The notes beneath the pieces are model-generated. The model did not search any database and was not told where the DNA came from. It was given only the letters and a program-made list of their open reading frames with translations. A program made the position numbers and the translations under genes. This document shows, one piece after another, positions 27,009-35,599 of a DNA stretch of 64,000 nt. Numbering within the stretch: position 1 is the first letter of the stretch; each line of letters begins with the position of its first letter. Source of the stretch: an uncultured Granulosicoccaceae bacterium (GTDB lineage: Bacteria; Pseudomonadota; Gammaproteobacteria; Granulosicoccales; Granulosicoccaceae); NCBI GenBank assembly GCA_937958675.1, contig CALGND010000026.1:23501-87500 (forward strand), in the 5' to 3' direction.

Positions 27009-28244
27009 CTAAGCAACCAGTTGGTTCATATCGAAGATTGGTAGCAAGATACCCAGTACTATCATCAGTACTATCCCACCCATTATCAAAATAATCATCG
27101 GTTCGAACAAGCCTAAGAATATCGACATCAGTGAATTCAGTTCTCGCTCCTGATGGGTCGCTGCTTTTTCTAGCATGTAGTCCAATTTGCCAGATGCCTC
27201 ACCACTGGAGATAAGGTGTAACAGCATAGGTGGGAAATACCCCGTACGTTCTAGTGCATCACCTAGTGTTGAACCTTCGCGAACTTGAGCCGCTGCAGTA
27301 TCAACGGCCTTACGCATTGGCCGATTGGTTATAACTTGCGCGGCAATATCCAAAGCTTCTAGTACTGGCACGCCACTAGCGGCCAATATACTCAAGGTAC
27401 GTGCAAATTGTGCAGTGTTAAAACCCCTTATTAAGCGTTTTGCTAGAGGTAATTTTAAATAGAACGTATGCACGCGAAATTTAAATGCTTCGTTCTTCAT
27501 GGCATGCTTAAACAAAAAGAAACCGACGACTGCGATTACGGCTATTAAAAAGCCCCATTGTTTGACAAACGCACTAGCAGCCAGCAAACCTTGGGTTAAG
27601 CCGGGTAATTCTTGGCCCATACCATCAAATACCTGAACCACTTGCGGAACCACATAGGCTAAGAGAAACGACACAATGAGGATTGATGCGGTAACCAGCA
27701 TGCTGGGGTAAATCAGTGCTTTCTTGATAGTGGCGTTTGCAGCTTGCCGTTCTTCTGTGTAGTCCGCCAAGCGCTCAAGCACGGCATCGAGGTGCCCAGA
27801 TTGCTCGCCAGCTGATACGGTAGCTTGATAGATTTCAGGAAATACCTTTGGGTAATCTTTTAAGGCATCAGCAAAGGAATGCCCTTCCATAACCTTAGAA
27901 CGTACCGATAACAGCAGCGACTTAATACGTGGTTTTTCTGTTTGTCGGGCTACGGCGGATAAGGACTCATCAAGAGGTGTACCGGCTGCGCTAAGTGTGG
28001 CGATCTGTCGGGTGATCAGGGCAAGATCGGCAGTTTTTATACCGCCACGAAATTGTGTCTGAGTTTGTTTGCCGCTGGATTTGTTCTTCGAGCCGACTCG
28101 GCGTACCGAGGCTTCATGAATTTCGAGTGGGGTGAGGCTATCCTGGCGTAGAAGCTGCCGTGCAACCCTTGCGGTATCGGCTTCAAGTACCCCCTTTTTC
28201 TCCCGCCCTCGCGTATCAAGCGCGAGGTATTCAAACGCAGCCAT
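27009..28244 (-). CDS. gspF: Type II secretion inner-membrane protein GspF
   Basis: The 411-residue protein has two repeated T2SSF domains (about 75-200 and 275-400), each ending in hydrophobic helices; the signature GEQSGHLDAVLERLADYTE and its second copy SGEASGKLDYMLEKAATHQE are visible. GspF is the polytopic platform that contacts the GspE ATPase. The start overlaps the GspE stop by 1 base. The expected next gene, gspG (major pseudopilin), does not follow; the transcript seems to end here. Confidence 0.95.
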   Translation of the reverse strand: MAAFEYLALDTRGREKKGVLEADTARVARQLLRQDSLTPLEIHEASVRRVGSKNKSSGKQTQTQFRGGIKTADLALITRQIATLSAAGTPLDESLSAVARQTEKPRIKSLLLSVRSKVMEGHSFADALKDYPKVFPEIYQATVSAGEQSGHLDAVLERLADYTEERQAANATIKKALIYPSMLVTASILIVSFLLAYVVPQVVQVFDGMGQELPGLTQGLLAASAFVKQWGFLIAVIAVVGFFLFKHAMKNEAFKFRVHTFYLKLPLAKRLIRGFNTAQFARTLSILAASGVPVLEALDIAAQVITNRPMRKAVDTAAAQVREGSTLGDALERTGYFPPMLLHLISSGEASGKLDYMLEKAATHQERELNSLMSIFLGLFEPMIILIMGGIVLMIVLGILLPIFDMNQLVA

Positions 28245-29845
28245 TAACCCTCTCGAGTAACGCGCAGCACTTCTTCGAGTGATGTCTTACCTTCGAGAAC
28301 CAATCGCTTACCATCTTCAATGATACCGGGGCTACGCGTACGGGCATAGCTTTCAATATCTTGTTCTGCAGCACCGTCATGGATCATCGTACGCATTGTT
28401 TCGTTTACTTCAACGACTTCGTAAATACCAGTACGGCCTGTATAACCCGTGTGGTTGCACTTCTCGCAGCCATGCGATGCGCATACATTGCCACTCTGGC
28501 TAACGGTAGCGCCTAGGATTTTTAATTCGGCATGGGTGGGCGTTGTGACTTTTTTGCAGTCGTTACATAACACTCGTACTAAGCGCTGCGCTACCAAACC
28601 TACCAAACTTGATGACAGTAAAAAGGGCTCGACGCCCATGTCGCGTAAGCGCGTAACGGAGCCTACCGCTGTATTTGTGTGGAGTGTTGATAGTACAAGG
28701 TGGCCAGTCAAACTGGCTTGTACCGCAATTTCTGCTGTTTCCTTATCGCGTATTTCACCAACCATCACGATATCAGGATCTTGACGCAAAATGGCGCGCA
28801 GGCCAGTAGCAAAATCTAGATCTGCCTTGGTATTAACTTGTGTTTGGCCAATACCATCGATGTAATACTCGATGGGATCTTCTATTGTCAGTATTGAAGA
28901 GCGCATCGAATTAAGGCGTGACAAGGCCGCATACAAAGTCGTGGTTTTACCACTACCCGTTGGGCCAGTTACCAACACGATTCCGTCAGACATGGAGAGG
29001 GTTTTTGTCAGGCTCTGCAAAGCTTGATCGGGCATACCTAGCTGTTCCAGATCGAGGCGTCCGGCTTGCTTATCAAGTAGACGCAATACGACGCGTTCAC
29101 CGTGTATTGAAGGCAGTGTCGATACTCGTATATCCACAGGTCGGCCAGCAACGCGTAACGATATTCGACCATCCTGCGGTTTACGTCGCTCAGCGATATC
29201 AATCTTTGCCATGACTTTGATCCGCGAAATCACCAACGGCGCAATAGCGCGAGGTGGGTCTAGCAGCTTTTGCATAACACCATCGACTCGGTAACGAACG
29301 GCAAGGCGTGTTTCGAATGGCTCTATATGGATGTCAGATGCTTGCCTGCGCACGGCTTCAGTTAACATGGCGTTGATCAGCATGATAACGGGCGCATCGT
29401 CAGTGGATTCGAGTAAATCTTCTGGTTCTGGGAGCGCGTCAGCTAGCGCTTCAAGGTTAAGATCGTCACCGAAGTCATCCATGATATCGATGGCCTGGCT
29501 AGTTTCGCCCTCATAGTGGCGGGTTAGGCGGGCGTCAAAATCGTCATTGCTGATGGGTTCAAGCGTCAAAGGTTGACGGGCTTTGCGTCGCGCTTCTGTC
29601 AACGCCATAACGCTGACGTTGTTGCGGTGAATTAAAACCAACTGGCCATCAGGCGCTCTTTCGAGCAGCACGCCGTGGCGTTTCGCAAAGGTGTAGGGCA
29701 AATCAGCAAATGGGATCACATCGCCACTGTGGGGCTTAGACGTGATCGTTTCTACCGGTTGCTCGTTATCGTTGGCAGCTCCACTACCTTTCGGTAGAGG
29801 GTCTCCTACATCGATAAAATCTGCGGGCGAAATAACCATTTTCAT
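28244..29845 (-). CDS. gspE: Type II secretion ATPase GspE
   Basis: The 533-residue ATPase has an N-terminal domain (to about 150), then SDIHIEPFE, Walker A GPTGSGKT (294-301), an Asp box (ILTIEDPIEY), Walker B (DPDIVMVGEIRD) and the His box (TGHLVLSTLHTN). A zinc-binding tetracysteine follows (Cys427, Cys430, Cys460, Cys463). GspE hydrolyses ATP at the cytoplasmic face to drive pseudopilus assembly. Its ATG overlaps the gspD stop by 4 bases (ATGA), so translation is probably coupled. Confidence 0.95.
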   Translation of the reverse strand: MKMVISPADFIDVGDPLPKGSGAANDNEQPVETITSKPHSGDVIPFADLPYTFAKRHGVLLERAPDGQLVLIHRNNVSVMALTEARRKARQPLTLEPISNDDFDARLTRHYEGETSQAIDIMDDFGDDLNLEALADALPEPEDLLESTDDAPVIMLINAMLTEAVRRQASDIHIEPFETRLAVRYRVDGVMQKLLDPPRAIAPLVISRIKVMAKIDIAERRKPQDGRISLRVAGRPVDIRVSTLPSIHGERVVLRLLDKQAGRLDLEQLGMPDQALQSLTKTLSMSDGIVLVTGPTGSGKTTTLYAALSRLNSMRSSILTIEDPIEYYIDGIGQTQVNTKADLDFATGLRAILRQDPDIVMVGEIRDKETAEIAVQASLTGHLVLSTLHTNTAVGSVTRLRDMGVEPFLLSSSLVGLVAQRLVRVLCNDCKKVTTPTHAELKILGATVSQSGNVCASHGCEKCNHTGYTGRTGIYEVVEVNETMRTMIHDGAAEQDIESYARTRSPGIIEDGKRLVLEGKTSLEEVLRVTREG

Positions 29846-32022
29846 TGTTCTACGCTGTCGAATGGCCCTGATAACGCATCGTTCGCGCCAGCTTGAGCGG
29901 GAAACGCCTCAATAGCAGGGTAAGCCGAGGTTTTACTCGGCACGGCTTCAAGGCTAGCTGAGGGTACATCTAGCGCTGAAGGGCTGTTCTTCACTCGTTC
30001 CCCATCAAAGTACAAATGTAGGCCCGGTAGTTTGGGGCTTGGGCGATCCAGTAGTGAATCTTGCTCAAACAGGCCTAGTTGAGCTGTACGCAGGTCGTCA
30101 TATTTACTACGGCTATAGTAATCAGCGGTTTTAACGTCGCGCAAAATGGTCGGATGTAAGAACACCATCAAATTGCGCTTACTTTTACTGGTCGAGCGGT
30201 AACGAAACAGGCTACCGAGTAAGGGGATGTCACCCAAGAACGGAACCTTGTCGCGAGTATCCTGAATTTGATCATCGATCAAGCCGCCCAATACAAGAGT
30301 TTGGCCGTCTTCTACTAACACTGTTGTTTTGATCGAGCGCTTGTTAGTGGTGATGTCTGATGCACCAGTAACTGATGTGCTGCTCACATCCGATACTTCT
30401 TGCTCGATTTCCATTTTGATGTTGTCGCCTTCGTTGATTTGAGGCTTTACCTTGAGGCTAATACCGATATCTTGACGCTCAATTGTTTGGAATGGATTGT
30501 TGTTTGCAGACGAGAGCTGGGTGCCTGTAACAAACGGGACGTTTTGTCCAACCACGATTTCTGCCTCTTGGTTGTCCATTGTGACCAGCGTTGGTGTTGA
30601 CAATATGTTGTTATCTGAATCAGACGCGATGGCAGAAAGCAAAAATCCAAAGTCAACACCGTTAGAGCCTGCGCGGCCTAAGGCCAACGACAGCCCATTA
30701 GCGAGTGTGCTAGGGGTACCATTTTGTGCGGCTAACGCAGTAGCAGCGAACTGTTGTGTCGCGCCACCTAGGTTAGTGTAAGCCGCCGGACGATTAGCTT
30801 CGGTGCCATCAACGGCGAAGTTAACGCCTAGGGCGCTACTGTTATTTTCCGAAAGCTCAGCGATGATGGCTTCAACTAGCACTTGTGCACGCCTAATATC
30901 CAGTTGTTCAATAACCGCTAGTATGCTGCGCATTTCATCAGGTGGGGCGGTAATAATAAGCGCATTGGTGTCTTCATCTGCCTGGATATCCACATTGGCA
31001 GTATCGCTTTCCTGCGATGCGCGGCGTACTATCGATGCAGTTGGGACGGTAGGTTGAGGCTGCGCAGCAGCTCCATTGGCGTTCGCTGCGGGGGCGGCGG
31101 CGGCAGGAGTCGCTGCGCCAGCGGCGCTATCGTCGCCTCCTGTGCCAATTTTGGCTTGCCCTGCTGATACGCCAGTGAGTATCTGGAGTAGATCGGCTGC
31201 GTTTGCATAACGTAAGTACACAACGCGTGTGTTACCACCAGACTCGACGGGTGTATCGAGATTGGAGATCAAACCGCGCATACGAACTCTAGCGCTGTTT
31301 TCGCCGCTGAGTAATATGCTGTTAGTGCGCTCGTCGGCAGCGAAGCGAACGCTAGTCGGCGAACCCGCTCCCTGTCCAGCTCGGCTTTGCAATGCAGTGA
31401 GCAGGCGTATCACTTCTCGCGCTGATGCGTGATTTAAACGAACGACTTCGACTTCTTCTTTGTCGGGGCGGTCAATGTCTTTGATAATACTTAACAGACG
31501 TTGAATGTTGGCAGCTCTGTCAGTGATGATGAGCGTGTTGGTAGAGGCATATGCGGCCAGATGACCTTGCTGCGGTACCAGAGGCCGCAGTATCGGCACC
31601 AATTGCGCTGCAGGAACGTTATCAACCTTAATAACCTGTGTTACTAACTGATCGCTAGCATTACCGTCGTAGTTTGGTACTGGGCCTTGCTTAGCGTTGA
31701 CGTCAGGAACGATTTTAATTAAATCACCACGAGGTACGGCTGAGTATCCATGCACTTGCAGAACAGATAAAAAGGTTTCGTAGAGCTCTTCATCGTTTAG
31801 TGGATTAGCTGATATGACGGTCACACGGGCTTTGACACGAGGGTCGACGACGAAGTTCTTGCCGGACTGACGCGATACCGTTTGAATCAAGGAATGAATA
31901 TCCGCGTTCTTCAAATTTAGCGTGAAGGTGCCGTCGTCTTGGGCTATCGCTGTTGAACTACCCAGCGCTAAACCCAGCGTTAGTACCGCAATCAGTTTTA
32001 AGTGCACTCGTGCATTTATCAT
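29842..32022 (-). CDS. gspD: Type II secretion outer-membrane secretin GspD
   Basis: The 726-residue precursor has a signal peptide (LIAVLTLGLALGSSTAIA), then N0-N3 domains (about 30-360) with repeated secretin short-domain motifs. A Gly/Ala/Pro-rich linker sits in N3 (AAGAATPAAAAPAANANGAA). The secretin core begins near 400 (VGQNVPFVTG, VLVEDGQTLVLGGL, VPFLGDIPLLGSLFR). It forms the multimeric outer-membrane pore. The C-terminal about 70 residues after the core could be an S-domain-like tail, but no pilotin gene is adjacent. The gene lies 69 bases after gspC. Confidence 0.95.
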   Translation of the reverse strand: MINARVHLKLIAVLTLGLALGSSTAIAQDDGTFTLNLKNADIHSLIQTVSRQSGKNFVVDPRVKARVTVISANPLNDEELYETFLSVLQVHGYSAVPRGDLIKIVPDVNAKQGPVPNYDGNASDQLVTQVIKVDNVPAAQLVPILRPLVPQQGHLAAYASTNTLIITDRAANIQRLLSIIKDIDRPDKEEVEVVRLNHASAREVIRLLTALQSRAGQGAGSPTSVRFAADERTNSILLSGENSARVRMRGLISNLDTPVESGGNTRVVYLRYANAADLLQILTGVSAGQAKIGTGGDDSAAGAATPAAAAPAANANGAAAQPQPTVPTASIVRRASQESDTANVDIQADEDTNALIITAPPDEMRSILAVIEQLDIRRAQVLVEAIIAELSENNSSALGVNFAVDGTEANRPAAYTNLGGATQQFAATALAAQNGTPSTLANGLSLALGRAGSNGVDFGFLLSAIASDSDNNILSTPTLVTMDNQEAEIVVGQNVPFVTGTQLSSANNNPFQTIERQDIGISLKVKPQINEGDNIKMEIEQEVSDVSSTSVTGASDITTNKRSIKTTVLVEDGQTLVLGGLIDDQIQDTRDKVPFLGDIPLLGSLFRYRSTSKSKRNLMVFLHPTILRDVKTADYYSRSKYDDLRTAQLGLFEQDSLLDRPSPKLPGLHLYFDGERVKNSPSALDVPSASLEAVPSKTSAYPAIEAFPAQAGANDALSGPFDSVEQ

Positions 32023-32091
32023 AATTATTTTTTAACTTTCGTTAGTGTGCTTCTAGCAACTGCGCTAGTGAGCAAAGTGTTCAAGCTGAGA

Positions 32092-33006
32092 TTATTGAGC
32101 AAGTGAAATCGATAGTGGAACTTCAATACCATCGCGTAGCACTACGATTTCTAGGTTGTCAGCCTTAACTGCATTTCGCAAAGCCCGTATGCCTTGCTTT
32201 TGACTGTTTAACTGGATGTTGTTTACTCGTGTAATTACGTCTCCGGCAACAATACCCTGTGCTTCTAGAATTTCAGGGTTTTGCTTAGGAGTTATACGGT
32301 AGCCGAGCAATTTGCCGTTTTCTTGATAGGGTTCGGCCGCAACAACTCTGCCCAGTAGTGCAGGGTTGCGAGCCATCATGTCGCGTATCTGGCCAGGGTT
32401 AGTGGGTATCTCAACTGGCGTATTTGGGTCGCTGCCTGCGCCGCCACTGTTGCCAGCGTTAGACGGCTGTTCTGTCGGAATCGGGCGCATAGCAATTGGC
32501 GCTTCGTCGGACAGTTGAAGCTTTTCATCCTTGCCTCGATTACTCAGAATGACGTATTCCGGGTGAACCTCTTTGAGCGTTGTTTCGCCAGAAACCTTGT
32601 CGCCTACCCAATAAGCTGATTGCTCCGCAGAGCCTGCGCTAATGATAGCGATAGCTTTCTCTTGTGGTGTGTAAGCAAACACGCCAGCCAACTTCAAATT
32701 GAGCTTAGTGTTCTCTATTGGTCGATCCGGTTCTTTCTTCTCTACTTCCACGACTTTTGCGCCGGCTTCACCGAACAGATGCGCTCCGATAATCGCTTTG
32801 CTCTGTTGTACGGGATCAACGCTTTGTTTTTTGCTGGTTGCCGCTGAGCTAGTATTAGCCACAGCACCAATAGCCGGCTGCGGCAAAAATTTTAAGGCGA
32901 GCACCGCCAAGCTAATGCCGATGGCAATCACCAAGACATTGTTTACCCACTTGGGCAACCTTGTAGAAGATTTAGCGAGCAGCGCATCTGCTGTATTCGC
33001 GCTCAT
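32092..33006 (-). CDS. gspC: Type II secretion protein GspC
   Basis: The 304-residue protein has a short cytoplasmic N-terminus, one membrane helix (about 23-42), a periplasmic HR domain (TKLNLKLAGVFAY to IILSNRGKDEKL, about 100-165), a Pro/Gly/Asn-rich linker, and a C-terminal PDZ domain (YRITPKQNPEIL to the end). GspC links the inner-membrane platform to GspD through HR-N0 contact, and its PDZ region helps substrate selection. It is the first gene of the minus-strand gspC-D-E-F operon. Confidence 0.92.
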   Translation of the reverse strand: MSANTADALLAKSSTRLPKWVNNVLVIAIGISLAVLALKFLPQPAIGAVANTSSAATSKKQSVDPVQQSKAIIGAHLFGEAGAKVVEVEKKEPDRPIENTKLNLKLAGVFAYTPQEKAIAIISAGSAEQSAYWVGDKVSGETTLKEVHPEYVILSNRGKDEKLQLSDEAPIAMRPIPTEQPSNAGNSGGAGSDPNTPVEIPTNPGQIRDMMARNPALLGRVVAAEPYQENGKLLGYRITPKQNPEILEAQGIVAGDVITRVNNIQLNSQKQGIRALRNAVKADNLEIVVLRDGIEVPLSISLAQ

Positions 33007-33527
33007 GTTCGTTTACCTTATTGTTTTGTTAAGGAGTGTGCCTTAACTTCCTGTGCTATCTAGTATTCAGAGTCCACTGATAGCGGCCGATCAGTTTACC
33101 TGTTTGTAGGGTTATTGCTCAATATTGTCTTAATTGACACACATTGCGCTTATGCTCGGATTATGCGCATAGGCCCGCAATTGGCACTACTTATATAGGT
33201 GCTTATCAAGGCTTTAGATACATATCAGCGCTACTAATTCATTTTCCGTATAGATTACGCCACCAATCGATGAGGTTACGGCTTGTTAAGTGTGAGCTCA
33301 GACTCGCATCGCCAACCTTCAATTGCCATATCAAGCGATAAGCATTGATAAATTTACGAACTTATTGCAGTGATGGATTTGCGTTGGAGGGGAGAGTGAT
33401 ACTGATCGCCAATAAATTGGCGAAACGTTGTTTGGTGAGTTTACTGCTTGTTCGGGCCAAAGTTTTTGGCCCGAACAGGTTTATGGTGGTGTCGCTAAAA
33501 AGCTCGACCAGAAGTCGCGATGACCTC
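33007..33527. other. Intergenic region upstream of gspC
   Basis: These 521 bases lie before the gsp operon and after the HU gene. Several short open frames on the plus strand have no ribosome-binding sites and look fortuitous. The region should hold the gsp promoter; no consensus -35/-10 pair is convincing. The clearest signal is the inverted repeat at 33450-33476. Confidence 0.45.
33450..33476 (-). terminator. Strong inverted repeat after the HU-like gene
   Basis: GTTCGGGCCAAA and TTTGGCCCGAAC form a perfect 12-bp stem with a 3-base loop, 52 bases beyond the HU stop. No T-run follows on the minus strand, so it may be a processed 3' hairpin rather than a classical terminator. Confidence 0.5.
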
Positions 33528-33896
33528 TTAAACCATATCTTTCAAACCTTTCAAAGGTAGTACTTTAACAACCTTACGAGCTGGCTTAGCTTTGAACACA
33601 GTCTCTTCACCCGTGAATGGGTTGATACCTTTACGTGCTTTAGTAGCAGGCTTCTTGATAACTTTGATTTTCATCAGGCCCGGTACGGCGAACAAGCCTG
33701 GACCACGTGGCTTAAGATTGTCTTGAATAACCTCTGCAAGCGCATCAAATACGCCAGCAACTTCTTTGCGGCTTAATTCAGTCTTTTCAGAAATAGTCGT
33801 CATGATTTCCGATTTAGTCGGTGGCTTCTTTACTGCTGCGCTAGCTTTCTTCTTTGCAGAAGCTTTTTTCTTAGTGACCTTTTTCTTAGCCGCCAT
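33528..33896 (-). CDS. HU-family DNA-binding protein with Lys/Ala-rich N-terminal tail
   Basis: The 122-residue protein starts with a strongly basic tail (residues 1-25: MAAKKKVTKKKASAKKK..., Lys/Ala with Ser/Thr). It continues as an HU/IHF-like domain: helical dimerisation part (PTKSEIMTTISEKTELSRKEVAGVFDAL) and a beta-arm region with GINPFTGEETVFKAKPARKVVKV. Classical HU is about 90 residues; the tail is similar in composition to histone H1-type extensions and probably increases non-specific DNA binding. The ribosome-binding site GGGGA lies 6 bases before ATG. A terminator-like hairpin lies in its leader. It is likely an abundant nucleoid protein. Confidence 0.88.
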   Translation of the reverse strand: MAAKKKVTKKKASAKKKASAAVKKPPTKSEIMTTISEKTELSRKEVAGVFDALAEVIQDNLKPRGPGLFAVPGLMKIKVIKKPATKARKGINPFTGEETVFKAKPARKVVKVLPLKGLKDMV

Positions 33897-33920
33897 ATAT
33901 ATTCCCCGTTTACTTAAATT

Positions 33921-33948
33921 AAAAAAATACGCACACTTTTGCGTGCGT
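33921..33948 (-). promoter_or_regulatory. Terminator-like hairpin in the leader of the HU-like gene
   Basis: Read on the minus strand, ACGCAC and GTGCGT (33948-33943 with 33934-33929) form a stem with an 8-base loop, followed by an A and seven U. It ends 24 bases before the HU start codon. The upstream yggT operon already has its own terminator at 34073-34100, so this one would act on the HU leader itself and could work as an attenuator. Confidence 0.45.
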
Positions 33949-33960
33949 TGAAGTGTTTAT

Positions 33961-33976
33961 GCTTTTTCGAAAAAGC
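33961..33976. promoter_or_regulatory. 16-base palindrome upstream of the HU-like gene
   Basis: GCTTTTTCGAAAAAGC is perfectly symmetrical, 65 bases before the HU start. It could be an operator or another leader hairpin. It sits directly upstream of the terminator-like hairpin. Confidence 0.4.
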
Positions 33977-34038
33977 GCGCGAAAATTAACACAGATCTGA
34001 CGCTTCGAGTAGTTTTATAGATTAAAAATCGCAAAAAA

Positions 34039-34054
34039 CACTATATTTATAGTG
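34039..34054. repeat. A/T-rich inverted repeat related to the adjacent terminator
   Basis: CACTATA and TATAGTG flank 2 bases. The sequence resembles the nearby terminator at 34073-34100 (both read A-run, CACT, T-rich, ATAGTG), as if one arose from the other by local duplication. Confidence 0.5.
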
Positions 34055-34072
34055 AATTCTAATAGCGAAATT

Positions 34073-34100
34073 AAAAAAACACTGTTTTTATAGTGTTTTT
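34073..34100 (-). terminator. Rho-independent terminator after yggT
   Basis: AAAAACACT and AGTGTTTTT form a 9-bp stem with an 8-base T-rich loop. On the minus strand it is followed by a U-run (the A-run at 34073-34078), 20 bases past the yggT stop. The symmetrical A and T runs allow action in both directions. Confidence 0.75.
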
Positions 34101-34119
34101 GTATAAATATTGAACACGC

Positions 34120-34725
34120 TTAAGTGAATGGGCCGAGGCCTTTAAAGAGGTAACCCACAACCATGATCTTAAGTGCAAACAAGCCTAATATCGCTACTAG
34201 GGCGGATAAATCGAATGTCCCTAACGGTGGGATCACACGTCTTATTGGTGCAAGAACCGGTTCAGTGATTGAGCGTAGCATTCCCTGCATTGGGTTGCCT
34301 TGGGCGGCAGGGAGCCAACTTAGTAGCGCCTGGATCATAATTGAATAGATAAACACATTGAATAGCAACGCGATCAAGTCGATGGCCGATCCTGTGAAAA
34401 ATTGAGTCATCGAAATGACAGCAGGATTAACAACGCTGGTAAACACATGCAGTGGGCCCAGCATAAGCAGCTTGAACAAAACGAACTTAAGTAACAACAC
34501 CAAAAAACAAAGCAGCAAGCTGGAGGTATCGTATTTTTTGATGCTTGGGATAAACTTTCGCATTGGTTTGAGCAAGGGGTCGGTGGCCTTGACAATAAAT
34601 TGCGCGAGAGGATTGTAGTAGTCCGCTCTGACCAATTGCATGACAAACCGCAACCCGACCAAGAGTGCGTAAATATTGAGCACTGTGCTCACTATGAAAC
34701 CAAGTGCTGATAGCGCAGGATTCAT
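34120..34725 (-). CDS. yggT: YggT-family inner-membrane protein
   Basis: The 201-residue protein consists of two YGGT repeats: about 5-95 (YALLVGLRFVMQLVRADYYNPLAQFI) and about 110-195 (YSIMIQALLSWLPAAQGNPMQGML). Each has two hydrophobic helices and the conserved Asn-Pro after an amphipathic turn. Plasmid complementation work in E. coli links YggT to osmotic shock tolerance, but its mechanism is unknown. It lies 45 bases after proC on the same strand, as in many gammaproteobacteria. Confidence 0.9.
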   Translation of the reverse strand: MNPALSALGFIVSTVLNIYALLVGLRFVMQLVRADYYNPLAQFIVKATDPLLKPMRKFIPSIKKYDTSSLLLCFLVLLLKFVLFKLLMLGPLHVFTSVVNPAVISMTQFFTGSAIDLIALLFNVFIYSIMIQALLSWLPAAQGNPMQGMLRSITEPVLAPIRRVIPPLGTFDLSALVAILGLFALKIMVVGYLFKGLGPFT

Positions 34726-34770
34726 TTAGTTTTCTCCGTGCAAATTAACCGCTCTAGTGTAGTCGTTATT

Positions 34771-35598
34771 CTACGGCGCTGCGCCAAATTCATCGCCGAG
34801 TTCGATTGCCCGGTCATTCGCGGCCTGCATGGCTTCACTAACAATGTCGGCAAACTTACGTTGGTCGAATGCTGCAAGGGCTGCAGCAGTGGTGCCGCCT
34901 TTAGATGTAACGTTTTCGCGCAGCTGTGCTGGTGCGGTGTCACCTTGTCGTGCCATGCTGGCAGCACCGTAGGCCGTTTCGATGGCTAGCGTAGTAGCCG
35001 ATTGTTCATCTAAGCCAAGCTTAACGCCTGCTGTGACCATGTGTTCGATCAAGTTAAAGAAGTAAGCCGGACCACTGCCCGACACCGCAGTGACGGCATC
35101 GAGTTTGGATTCGTCGTCAACCCAAAGGCACACCCCTGCGCTTTGCAATAACTGTGTAGCTACGGCTTTGTGGGTCTCGCTACAGGCATGATTAGCGAAC
35201 AATGCAGTGGCGCCAAGCCCGAGAAGGGCTGGCGTGTTGGGCATGCAGCGTACTATTGGTGTGGCCTCTGGCAGCCAGTTGCGCATAGAGCCTTCGCGAA
35301 CACCAGCTGCAACTGATATCACTAATGGCGCATAGCTACCAGCAACAGCATCGTTAATGCTGCTGCAAACTAGTTGAACGATATTGGGTTTAACTGCGAT
35401 GATAATGCCGTCAGCGGCGGGCGCGTCGGCAAGTGAGGTAAAGGTTTTTACACCTGCACTGTTGTTGAGCCGCTTTAATGCGTCTTCGCTGATGTCGACA
35501 ACATTTATGTCAGACGCGCTCGCGCCATTTTTGATCAAACCACCGATGAGGCTGCTGGCCATGTTGCCAGCGCCCATGAAAGTCCAAGTAGTCGCCAT
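34771..35598 (-). CDS. proC: Pyrroline-5-carboxylate reductase
   Basis: The 275-residue NAD(P)-dependent reductase begins with the Rossmann motif FMGAGNMASSLIGGL. The conserved C-terminal dimer domain shows VSGSGPAYFFNLIEHM and NVTSKGGTTAAAL, the ProC signature. It catalyses the last step of proline synthesis in the cytoplasm. The start is 1 base from the transaldolase stop, so the two are transcribed together. Confidence 0.95.
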   Translation of the reverse strand: MATTWTFMGAGNMASSLIGGLIKNGASASDINVVDISEDALKRLNNSAGVKTFTSLADAPAADGIIIAVKPNIVQLVCSSINDAVAGSYAPLVISVAAGVREGSMRNWLPEATPIVRCMPNTPALLGLGATALFANHACSETHKAVATQLLQSAGVCLWVDDESKLDAVTAVSGSGPAYFFNLIEHMVTAGVKLGLDEQSATTLAIETAYGAASMARQGDTAPAQLRENVTSKGGTTAAALAAFDQRKFADIVSEAMQAANDRAIELGDEFGAAP

Positions 35599-35599
35599 G

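Noticed and set aside
33144..33560. Short plus-strand frames upstream of gspC
   Set aside because: No ribosome-binding sites and no coding pattern; they overlap a likely promoter and a hairpin.
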